Positions 18,137 to 25,378 of a DNA stretch of 64,000 bases are shown here, in pieces (the first letter of the stretch is position 1; each line of letters starts with the position of its first letter). The notes beneath the pieces are model-generated. The model saw nothing but the letters and a program-made list of their open reading frames with translations. It was not told the DNA's origin and searched no databases. The position numbers and the translations under genes are program-made. This stretch comes from Polaribacter sp. GTDB lineage: Bacteria; Bacteroidota; Bacteroidia; Flavobacteriales; Flavobacteriaceae. Location of the stretch: NCBI RefSeq assembly GCF_024639685.1, contig NZ_JAHEHX010000003.1:293754-357753 (forward strand). The letters run 5' to 3'.

Positions 18137-19051
18137 TTACTTCTTGCTATTTGACTCAACCTTTAAATTCCAATTAATTATATATTTACTTTGGGGTAAT
18201 AATTCTTTTAAACCGATCCCATTATTAAAACTATCTGAAACACCTGTTGTTGGTTCTATGGCAATAGCGTTTTTATACGGTGGTGTATAAAGTTGAACAT
18301 AAGAATCTGTTTCAGATGAATTTAAAGACAACTTATAATATGGTGTTTTAAAGACAACTTCTTTGTTATCATCTAAAACATAGCAATCATCTAAAAATAT
18401 ATTTTTTATAGTAAAACCCTTTGAATGTATGTTATTTATAACTTTTTCTGTTATACATTTTTCATCTAATTTCAACTTTTTTTTTGCATCGAATACAATT
18501 TTAGAATTTTCTAAATTACTGCTAAAAAAATATGGGTGCCAGCCAATTGTAAAAGGAAAACTTTTTGAACTTGTATTCTCTACTTCAACATTAATAGTTA
18601 ATACAGTATTTGTTAATATATATTCTACATAAAATGAGTAGGTGTAAGGAAAACCTTTGTTCAAGTTTTTTTCTTTGTAGACGAGTTTTATAGATGCAGA
18701 ATTTCTATCACAATTCTCATTAATTACTTCAAAAGTTTTATTGTAGACTAAACCATGCATTGCATTATGTAATTCTATCTCATTTATATCTAATTGAAAT
18801 TTTTCTGCCTTATAGTTGTAAGTTCCATTTTTAATTCTATTCGCAAAAGGAAATAGCAAAGATGAGGCATATGTTTTAGAATATGGTATTGACTTCATTT
18901 CTTTAATAATAGAATGATTACCAATTGTGAGTTCTTGTATACTTGCACCTTTATTTAAACTAATTTTCGCAAAACTGTTATTTTTAGCATTAGATATTTC
19001 TAATACATTACTATTAGTTTTTTGATTTTTAATATGATTTATTTGAAACAA
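18137..19051 (-). CDS. Aldose 1-epimerase (mutarotase) family protein
   Basis: 304 residues, no signal peptide. GalM-type beta-sandwich with the expected catalytic landmarks: FPFANRI near residue 70, HNAMHG with a histidine at 99, GWHPYFF with a histidine at 172, and the AIEPTTG glutamate at 266. It speeds interconversion of alpha and beta anomers of aldoses such as xylose before isomerisation. It is the last gene of the xylose operon, 22 nt behind the symporter. The xylose role is inferred from the neighbours; galactose or glucose remain possible. Confidence 0.8.
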   Translation of the reverse strand: MFQINHIKNQKTNSNVLEISNAKNNSFAKISLNKGASIQELTIGNHSIIKEMKSIPYSKTYASSLLFPFANRIKNGTYNYKAEKFQLDINEIELHNAMHGLVYNKTFEVINENCDRNSASIKLVYKEKNLNKGFPYTYSFYVEYILTNTVLTINVEVENTSSKSFPFTIGWHPYFFSSNLENSKIVFDAKKKLKLDEKCITEKVINNIHSKGFTIKNIFLDDCYVLDDNKEVVFKTPYYKLSLNSSETDSYVQLYTPPYKNAIAIEPTTGVSDSFNNGIGLKELLPQSKYIINWNLKVESNSKK

Positions 19052-19073
19052 CTTATTATTTTTTAAAAGAAAA

Positions 19074-20495
19074 TTATTTTTTCCAAAGCTCTTCCATTTC
19101 TTCTAACGTTTTACCTTTTGTTTCTGGAACAAATTTTATAATAAATAGCATAGCTAAAATACTCATGATTCCATAAACCCAATATGCAAAACCATGATTA
19201 AATTTTTCTGATAGGTAAGAATTATCGTTCATCATTGGGAAAGTTAATGATACTAAATAGTTAGAAATCCATTGAGCTGCAACTGCAATAGCTAAAGCTC
19301 TACCTCTAATTTTATTTGGAAAAATTTCTGATAGCAAAACCCAGGTTACTGGTCCCCAACTCATAGCAAAACTTGCCACGTATAACATCATACAAAATAA
19401 TGCTAAATATCCTGTTGCTCCAGAAAAGAAAACAAAGCCAAGAGATAACATAGCAATTGCCATACCTAATGCACCAATAACCATTAATGGTTTTCTACCG
19501 TATTTATCAACTGTTTTTATAGCTAGAATTGTAAATAAGAAATTTACAATACCTACTATAATTGTCATTAATAAAGCAGTATCTGTGCCAGAAGAAATTG
19601 TTTTAAATATTTCTGGCGCATAATATAAAACTACATTAATACCTACAAATTGCTGTAAAATTGACAGTAAAATACCTACTACAATTACTAACCAACCAAA
19701 AGATAAAAGATTTCTGGATATTTTTTCATCCATAGAATCTTTTATTTCCTCTAAAATTACAATTCCTTTTTCTTCTCCATTCACTTTTGTTAAAACACTT
19801 AATGCTTCCTCAGGTTTATTTCGCAGCACTAAAGAACGTGGGGTATCTGGCACTAAAAATAATAAACCTAAAAATAATCCAGCTGGTATTATTTCTGAAG
19901 CAAACATCCATCTCCAGCCAATTTCATTCAACCAAGCATCCGAACCACCTGTTTTAGAAATAAAATAATTTACAAAATAAACTACCATAAAACCACCAAC
20001 AATAGCTAATTGATTGTAGGAAACTAATTTACCTCTACTATTAGCAGGAGCAATTTCTGCGATATAAAGAGGCGACAGCATAGATGCCAAACCAACACCA
20101 ATACCACCTATAATTCTGTATAGAATAAAGATTGTTGAATAGGTGTGATCTAATTCACCAATAGGTGCTAAAAACATTTCAGGCATGGCAGAACCTAAAG
20201 CAGATATTAAAAACAAAATTGCTGCTAAAATTAATCCATTTCTTCTACCAATTTTTTTACTAATTAAGCCTCCAAAAATTCCACCAACAATACAACCAAT
20301 TAATGCACTAGAAACTAAAAAACCTTTGAAAGCACTTGCTGCAGTTTCTGATAATCCCTTGGGAATTACAAAAAAATTATCTAAAGAACCTACTGTTCCT
20401 GAAATTACTCCTGTATCATATCCAAAAAGTAGACCACCTAATGTAGCTACTAATGTTAGTTTTAATAGATATCCTGATTTTGCTGATTTTCCCAT
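19074..20495 (-). CDS. MFS sugar/H+ symporter (XylE-like)
   Basis: 473 residues with 12 predicted membrane segments. Sugar-porter signatures are all present: GYDTGVISG in the first helix, KKIGRRNG between helices 2 and 3, PLYIAEIAPANSRGKLVS, VPDTPRSLV before the central loop, QQFVGINVVLYYAPEIF in helix 7, DKYGRKPL, and PETKGKTLEEME at the C-terminus. The family imports monosaccharides with protons across the inner membrane. It is encoded between the epimerase and xylose isomerase, so D-xylose is the likely substrate. A close homologue of either XylE or GalP could look the same, and specificity rests on context. Confidence 0.88.
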   Translation of the reverse strand: MGKSAKSGYLLKLTLVATLGGLLFGYDTGVISGTVGSLDNFFVIPKGLSETAASAFKGFLVSSALIGCIVGGIFGGLISKKIGRRNGLILAAILFLISALGSAMPEMFLAPIGELDHTYSTIFILYRIIGGIGVGLASMLSPLYIAEIAPANSRGKLVSYNQLAIVGGFMVVYFVNYFISKTGGSDAWLNEIGWRWMFASEIIPAGLFLGLLFLVPDTPRSLVLRNKPEEALSVLTKVNGEEKGIVILEEIKDSMDEKISRNLLSFGWLVIVVGILLSILQQFVGINVVLYYAPEIFKTISSGTDTALLMTIIVGIVNFLFTILAIKTVDKYGRKPLMVIGALGMAIAMLSLGFVFFSGATGYLALFCMMLYVASFAMSWGPVTWVLLSEIFPNKIRGRALAIAVAAQWISNYLVSLTFPMMNDNSYLSEKFNHGFAYWVYGIMSILAMLFIIKFVPETKGKTLEEMEELWKK

Positions 20496-20563
20496 ATTGT
20501 GTTTTAGTTAATTATTATTTAATTGATAAAACTTATTCTAAAGAAACTAAATGATCTTATTTA

Positions 20564-21880
20564 TTAAATGTATTGATTGATAATGTTCTCGAATAACTCT
20601 TGTTTTCCACTTTGTAAACTTAACTCGCCATTTTCTTGTGCGATTTTGTACAAATCGGACAATTCTAATTTACCAGTCTCGAAGTCTTTACCTTGTCCAC
20701 TATCAAAAGAACTGTATCTTTTTTCTCTTAAAGTGCTATAAGATGATGATTGCATAATTTTATCCGCAGTAATTAAAGCTCTAGCAAATGTATCTGCTCC
20801 TCCAATATGTGCATGAAAAACATCTTCCATATCTGTAGAATTTCTTCTAATTTTTGCATCAAAATTAACACCTCCGCCTTGTAAACCACCAGCTTCTAAG
20901 AAAACTAACATTGCTTCTGTAGTTTCTTGAATATTGTTTGGAAACTGATCTGTATCCCAACCATTTTGATAGTCGCCTCTGTTTGCATCGATACTTCCTA
21001 ACATTCCTGCTTTGGCTGCAATTGCCATTTCATGTTGCATAGTATGTTGTGCTAAAGTAGCATGATTTACTTCAATATTCATTTTGAAATCTTTGTCTAA
21101 ACCATATTCTTTTAAGAACCCGATTGCAGTTGCAGAATCAAAATCGTATTGATGTTTCATTGGTTCCATTGGTTTTGGTTCAATGAAAAAAGTTCCTTTA
21201 AAACCTTGTGCTCTTGCATAATCTCTTGCCATTGTTAAAAACTGAGCCATATGATCTAACTCACGTCCCATATCCGTGTTTAACAAAGACATATAACCTT
21301 CTCTACCTCCCCAAAAAACGTAGTTTTCTCCACCTAATTTAATGGTTGCGTCTAAAGCTAATTTTACTTGTCCACCAGCCCTTGCAACTACATTAAAGTC
21401 TGGATTTGTAGAAGCTCCATTCATATAACGTGGATTTGAGAAACAGTTTGCTGTTCCCCATAATAATTTGACGCCAGATTCAGCTTGTTTGCCTTTGATA
21501 TAATCTGTAATTGTATTTAATCTTGCTTCTGATTCTGCAAAAGTTGCACCCTCTTGAATTAAATCGTAATCATGAAAACAGAAATAGTCAAAACCCATTT
21601 TGGTGATAAATTCAAAAGCAGCATCTGCTTTATCTTTTGCTGCTTGAATTGGATCTGAAGATTGATCCCAAACAAAATTTTGAGTTCCAGGGCCAAAAGG
21701 ATCTGAACCTTGTCCGCAGAAAGTGTGCCAATAGGCGACTGAAAATTTAAACCAATCTTTCATCTTTTTACCAGCAACAATTTGTTCTGGATTGTAGTAT
21801 TTAAATGCAAGTGGATTGTCTGATTCCTTTCCTTCAAATTGAATTTTGTTGATTCCTTTAAAATATTCTTTATTTGCCAT
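20564..21880 (-). CDS. xylA: Xylose isomerase
   Basis: 438 residues, the usual length for group II xylose isomerases. Conserved blocks: [40 protein letters not shown] (active-site histidine and metal region), [19 protein letters not shown] near residue 190, [10 protein letters not shown] with the metal-binding glutamate, [11 protein letters not shown], and [12 protein letters not shown] near 357. It converts D-xylose to D-xylulose in the cytoplasm with two divalent metal ions. It lies 83 bp behind xylulokinase in the same operon, with a structured intercistronic region. Confidence 0.97.
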   Translation of the reverse strand: MANKEYFKGINKIQFEGKESDNPLAFKYYNPEQIVAGKKMKDWFKFSVAYWHTFCGQGSDPFGPGTQNFVWDQSSDPIQAAKDKADAAFEFITKMGFDYFCFHDYDLIQEGATFAESEARLNTITDYIKGKQAESGVKLLWGTANCFSNPRYMNGASTNPDFNVVARAGGQVKLALDATIKLGGENYVFWGGREGYMSLLNTDMGRELDHMAQFLTMARDYARAQGFKGTFFIEPKPMEPMKHQYDFDSATAIGFLKEYGLDKDFKMNIEVNHATLAQHTMQHEMAIAAKAGMLGSIDANRGDYQNGWDTDQFPNNIQETTEAMLVFLEAGGLQGGGVNFDAKIRRNSTDMEDVFHAHIGGADTFARALITADKIMQSSSYSTLREKRYSSFDSGQGKDFETGKLELSDLYKIAQENGELSLQSGKQELFENIINQYI

Positions 21881-21910
21881 TATTGTGAGTTTTTGCCATT
21901 CGCATTTCGC

Positions 21911-21953
21911 TTTTTGGCAGTTTATATATTTTGCAAAAGGCTAATTGCCAAAA
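21911..21953 (-). repeat. Inverted repeat in the xylB-xylA intercistronic region
   Basis: TTTTGGCA (21912-21919) and TGCCAAAA (21946-21953) are 8-bp perfect inverted repeats separated by 26 nt. A further TTTGCCATT lies nearby at about 21893. In the mRNA they can fold between xylB and xylA and could set processing or relative expression; there is no T-run, so this is not a typical terminator. Confidence 0.4.
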
Positions 21954-21963
21954 GCTATTTTTA

Positions 21964-23451
21964 TTATTTATTTAAAATTAATTCTAATTCTTTTTTCCAG
22001 TTGTTGTAAGCTTCTGAATATGGTTTTTTGTCTTCAAAAGGCAAAAATGTCATAATATGATTATTATCCATAATCGATTTGCTGAATTTTTTAAAATCTC
22101 CTGTGTGTAAGTTTGCGGCTCTTGCAGCACCAATAGCACCTGTTGTATTGTAAATTTCTATTTCTTGTTCTATTAAAGTAGCAACTGTATTTGAAAAAAT
22201 TTCTGAACGGAATAAATTGTCATTTCCAGCTCTAATTACTGTTGGATTAATACCATCTGATTTTAAAATTTCCATTCCGTAAACAAATGAAAACGCAATA
22301 CCTTCTAAAGCAGCTCTGCATAAATGACCTTTGTGATGATTATTAAGATTCATATTTACGATTCGAGTACCAATTTCTTTATTGTTTAGCATTCTTTCAG
22401 CTCCATTACCAAAGGGAATTAAGTAAACGCCATCTGAACCAATAGAGATTTCTGAAGCTAATGAGTTCATTTCTTCATAGGATGAAACTGCCAAGTTATT
22501 AAGCAACCAACGATATTGTATGCCTGCTCCATTAATACATAATAACTTGCCGATTCTTGTTGCTGCATCTTTTTGATAGTTTACGTGCGCAAAGTTGTTA
22601 ACTCTTGAACTTTCTTTAACCGATAAACTATCTGTAACAGCATAAACTACTCCAGAAGTTCCACCAGTTGCTGCAACTTCTCCAGGATTAAAAACGTTTA
22701 GTGATAATGCGTTGTTTGGTTGGTCTCCAGCTCTATAATAAATAGGAGTTCCAACTGCAATTCCACTTTCTTGAGCTCCTTTTGCATCGACTTTAGATTG
22801 AAAACCAATAGTGTTTACAATATCTGGAACTAAATTTTGATTTATTTCATAATATTCAAACAGAAAATCGGCAACTGAATTATTTTTAAAATCCCAAAAA
22901 ATGCCTTCTGATAAACCAGAAATTGTAGTATTTATTTGATCTGAAAATTTATAAGCAATATAATCTCCAGGTAACATAAACTTATAGATCTGCTTATAAA
23001 TATCAGGTTCATTTTCTTTTACCCATTTTAATTTTGATGCTGTAAAGTTTGCTGGTGAGTTTAATAAATACTTTGCACATTTGTCTTCACCAATTTCTGC
23101 AAAAGCTTTATTGCCAGTTTCTACAGCTCTAGAATCGCACCAAATAATAGATTTACGAAGCGGGTTCCCTTTTTTATCAACAAGAACCAAACCGTGCATT
23201 TGGTAAGAAATACCAATGCCTTTTATTTGATTTTTATTGATGTTATATTGTTCTTTTAAGTTCGTAATTGCTTTGCAAATGTGAACCCACCAATCGTTTG
23301 GTTCTTGCTCTGCCCAACCATTTTTTTGAGCGAACATACCCATTTCTTCTCTAGGTTCCTGAACAACTCCTAAACTTTTACCAGATTCAATTTCTACCAA
23401 TGCTGCTTTAATGGAAGAGCTTCCTATATCTAATCCTAAATGGTATTCCAT
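21964..23451 (-). CDS. xylB: Xylulokinase
   Basis: 495 residues of the FGGY carbohydrate kinase family. The N-terminal phosphate loop is GLDIGSSSIKAALVE (residues 5-19). QMHGLVLVD and WCDSRA follow in the substrate domain, GGTSGVVYAV (about 262) binds phosphate, and the C-terminal domain has the RAALEGIAFSF helix and a VIRAGN region. It phosphorylates D-xylulose to xylulose 5-phosphate for the pentose phosphate pathway. It is the first gene of the xylB-xylA-symporter-epimerase operon, and a PUL-type promoter lies 24 nt before its start. Confidence 0.93.
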   Translation of the reverse strand: MEYHLGLDIGSSSIKAALVEIESGKSLGVVQEPREEMGMFAQKNGWAEQEPNDWWVHICKAITNLKEQYNINKNQIKGIGISYQMHGLVLVDKKGNPLRKSIIWCDSRAVETGNKAFAEIGEDKCAKYLLNSPANFTASKLKWVKENEPDIYKQIYKFMLPGDYIAYKFSDQINTTISGLSEGIFWDFKNNSVADFLFEYYEINQNLVPDIVNTIGFQSKVDAKGAQESGIAVGTPIYYRAGDQPNNALSLNVFNPGEVAATGGTSGVVYAVTDSLSVKESSRVNNFAHVNYQKDAATRIGKLLCINGAGIQYRWLLNNLAVSSYEEMNSLASEISIGSDGVYLIPFGNGAERMLNNKEIGTRIVNMNLNNHHKGHLCRAALEGIAFSFVYGMEILKSDGINPTVIRAGNDNLFRSEIFSNTVATLIEQEIEIYNTTGAIGAARAANLHTGDFKKFSKSIMDNNHIMTFLPFEDKKPYSEAYNNWKKELELILNK

Positions 23452-23474
23452 TTTAGTATATTGTTTTATTGTTA

Positions 23475-23519
23475 CAATTCTAGTTTTTTAATACTTTAAT
23501 TATATCCTGCTCTGTCCTG
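23475..23519 (-). promoter_or_regulatory. PUL-type promoter of the xylose operon
   Basis: Read on the minus strand: CAGGAC (23519-23514), CAGGAT (23509-23504) and -7-like TAGAATTG (23482-23475). The half-sites are 10 bp apart and the right half-site is 27 nt from the -7, the same geometry as the plus-strand promoters. Confidence 0.7.
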
Positions 23520-23859
23520 ATTTTTAATTCAACGATAACTGATGCTTCTAGTTAGTTATAAAATTTTCTTATTATTGATTTTAAATTATAACTTTAAAAC
23601 TGAAAATTACAGAAAGCTTTTCAGACAAATTGTTGGTAATGTTTTTTTACTGTTATTTTAAATATACTAATCATTTGGAGTATTTGCGAATGAAAGATAA
23701 ATTCTATGAAAAATATTTGGTTAAATAATTGGAGATTTAGTATAATATTTAAAATAAAAAAAAAAGAAAAAACATTGGTGTTAACCTTATTTAATTATTA
23801 TAATCAAATTGTACGAAAGGATGATAGAATAGATCTTAAATATAGAAAAATAAAAAAAA
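23520..23859. other. Divergent intergenic region, no gene seen
   Basis: AT-rich spacer between the xylose operon promoter and the promoter of the beta-trefoil gene. A plus-strand frame is open from 23706 but consists of low-complexity lysine/isoleucine-rich codons lying upstream of the promoter, and is not believed to be coding. Confidence 0.5.
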
Positions 23860-23903
23860 CAGTACAGTGCAGGATAGCAGAATATAACAAAGGTTCTATA
23901 TTG
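23860..23903 (+). promoter_or_regulatory. PUL-type promoter, both half-sites
   Basis: CAGTAC (23860-23865), CAGGAT (23870-23875) and -7-like TATATTG (23897-23903), 27 nt apart. The position requires translation to start at the ATG at 23934, not further upstream. Confidence 0.7.
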
Positions 23904-23933
23904 CAACTATTAATTAAATTAAAATATTCTATC

Positions 23934-24869
23934 ATGAAAAAACAATTACTTAAATTAACTTTATTCGCATTTGTAATGCTTTTAAGCTTTTCAACATTGC
24001 AAGCACAAGCATTATGGACGACAAACGGTACGTATAAAATTTCAACATCTGGTTTAGATACAAATCTTTATTTAACTATTAACGATCAAACTGGTACTTT
24101 AGAATGGGCAGAAGAAAAAGATGGCGATGATCCAACACAGGTTTGGACCGTGCAAGACCATAGAACTCCTGCAAGTACAGGATTAATGGAAATTTTTGCA
24201 ACTATTCCCGAATTAGGTAACTTTACTCTGACTACAACTGGAGTAGAAGCAGATCATCCAAATTATACTTTATCTGTTAAAGCTGGAGATCCTTTAGAAG
24301 TTGAATATACAGCACCTACTGGGGGTGATACTCCGGATGATACTTCGGATGACGCTCCAGCTGTTTATTTTGGGGACTATTCAGGTTTAGACCAGTTTCA
24401 AAGAAGAAAGGCTAAAGTTAATGCAGATGGATTAGCTGATTCTGCTGGAGCTAACCCAGAAGATGGAAACAATGCTTTATTTATCAAAACACCATGGGGT
24501 GGTAATTCAAGATATGGTATAATTCCAACGGCAGCAGGTGAAGCAGTTCAGTTTGATGGAGGAGGTATCGATGTAATTCAATTCCATCTTGTAGAAGCAG
24601 CAACAGCAAGCGTAAACACTTTTGGAGTAGATGCTTTTGTAATTATAAATCCAGTTAGTAATAACCAGTTAACAATTAAAGGAGCTACATCTAAAGTTAG
24701 CAGGCTTAATGTTTATTCTGTACTAGGTAATACAGTATTATCTAAAGTTATTGATAATCAAAACGGAGATATTAGCGTTAACGTTAGTGCTTTATCTTCA
24801 GGTTTATACATTGTTGAACTTAATGGTGAAAACGGAGAAAGATTAACAAAGAAAATTATTAAGCAGTAG
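23934..24869 (+). CDS. Secreted beta-trefoil-like protein with T9SS sorting domain
   Basis: 311 residues from the ATG at 23934, chosen because it gives a signal peptide (LTLFAFVMLLSFSTLQAQA) and follows the promoter. The mature part (about 25-225) has repeating strands ending in Q-x-W-like units (NGTYKIST, NLYLTINDQTG, DDPTQVWTVQDH), suggestive of a ricin-type/CBM13-like trefoil. A similar module occurs at the end of the lyase two genes downstream. A short acidic linker (GGDTPDDTSDDAP) follows. The C-terminus is a T9SS Type A domain (VDAFVIINPVSNNQLTIKG to LTKKIIKQ). No catalytic signature is visible; it is probably a surface polysaccharide-binding protein. It is followed by a strong terminator. 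Confidence 0.6.
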   Translation: MKKQLLKLTLFAFVMLLSFSTLQAQALWTTNGTYKISTSGLDTNLYLTINDQTGTLEWAEEKDGDDPTQVWTVQDHRTPASTGLMEIFATIPELGNFTLTTTGVEADHPNYTLSVKAGDPLEVEYTAPTGGDTPDDTSDDAPAVYFGDYSGLDQFQRRKAKVNADGLADSAGANPEDGNNALFIKTPWGGNSRYGIIPTAAGEAVQFDGGGIDVIQFHLVEAATASVNTFGVDAFVIINPVSNNQLTIKGATSKVSRLNVYSVLGNTVLSKVIDNQNGDISVNVSALSSGLYIVELNGENGERLTKKIIKQ

Positions 24870-24897
24870 GCTTATTATTCAAAATAGTTAAAATTTT

Positions 24898-24933
24898 AAA
24901 ACATCCTATTCAAAAGAATAGGATGTTTTTTTA
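24898..24933 (+). terminator. Rho-independent terminator
   Basis: AAACATCCTATTC (24899-24911), loop AAAA, GAATAGGATGTTT (24916-24928), then a T-run. It separates the beta-trefoil gene from rhaM. Confidence 0.88.
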
Positions 24934-24953
24934 TTCAAATTAAAATATACACA

Positions 24954-25268
24954 ATGCAAAGAGTCGCTTTTAAAATGAAGTTAAATAAAGGCCAGAAAGA
25001 AGCTTATGTAAAAAGGCACAATGAAATTTGGCCTGAATTAAAAGTATTACTCAAAGAAAATGGAGTTAGCGAATATTCGATTTTTTTCGATGAAGAAACC
25101 AGTACGTTATTTGCTTTTCAAAAAGTTTCTGGAGCTGGTGGCTCACAAGATTTAGCCAACAACCCAATTGTAAAAAAATGGTGGGATTTTATGGCAGATA
25201 TCATGCAAGTAAATGATGATAATTCTCCAATTTCAATTCCATTGGAAGAGGTGTTTTATATGCCTTAG
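24954..25268 (+). CDS. rhaM: L-rhamnose mutarotase
   Basis: 104 residues, the exact family length. It matches E. coli RhaM closely by memory: YVKRHNEIWPEL with Tyr18 and His22 (catalytic pair region), a YSIFFDEETSTLFAFQ strand, KKWWDFMADIM, and the NDDNSPISIPLEEVFYMP end. It interconverts the alpha and beta anomers of L-rhamnose so that the isomerase can use it. It is the most direct evidence that the locus handles free L-rhamnose. No rhamnose isomerase, kinase or dehydrogenase is encoded in this window. No promoter element of the PUL type is seen between the terminator and this gene. Confidence 0.93.
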   Translation: MQRVAFKMKLNKGQKEAYVKRHNEIWPELKVLLKENGVSEYSIFFDEETSTLFAFQKVSGAGGSQDLANNPIVKKWWDFMADIMQVNDDNSPISIPLEEVFYMP

Positions 25269-25306
25269 TAGTATAAATTAGCGCAAAAAACTTTTAACTT
25301 TTCTGG

Positions 25307-25351
25307 CAGGATACAACAAGATAGCTTCAAAGAGCATATCACCTACTTTTA
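25307..25351 (+). promoter_or_regulatory. PUL-type promoter with shifted half-sites
   Basis: CAGGAT (25307-25312) here occupies the left half-site and CAAGAT (25317-25322) the right one, 10 bp apart. The -7-like TACTTTTA at 25344-25351 is 27 nt from the right half-site. Confidence 0.6.
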
Positions 25352-25378
25352 TTCGAATTACTATTAATAATAGGAACA

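Noticed and set aside
23706..23933. N-terminal extension of the beta-trefoil protein
   Set aside because: Lysine-rich low-complexity translation, lies upstream of and across the promoter, and would hide the signal peptide.
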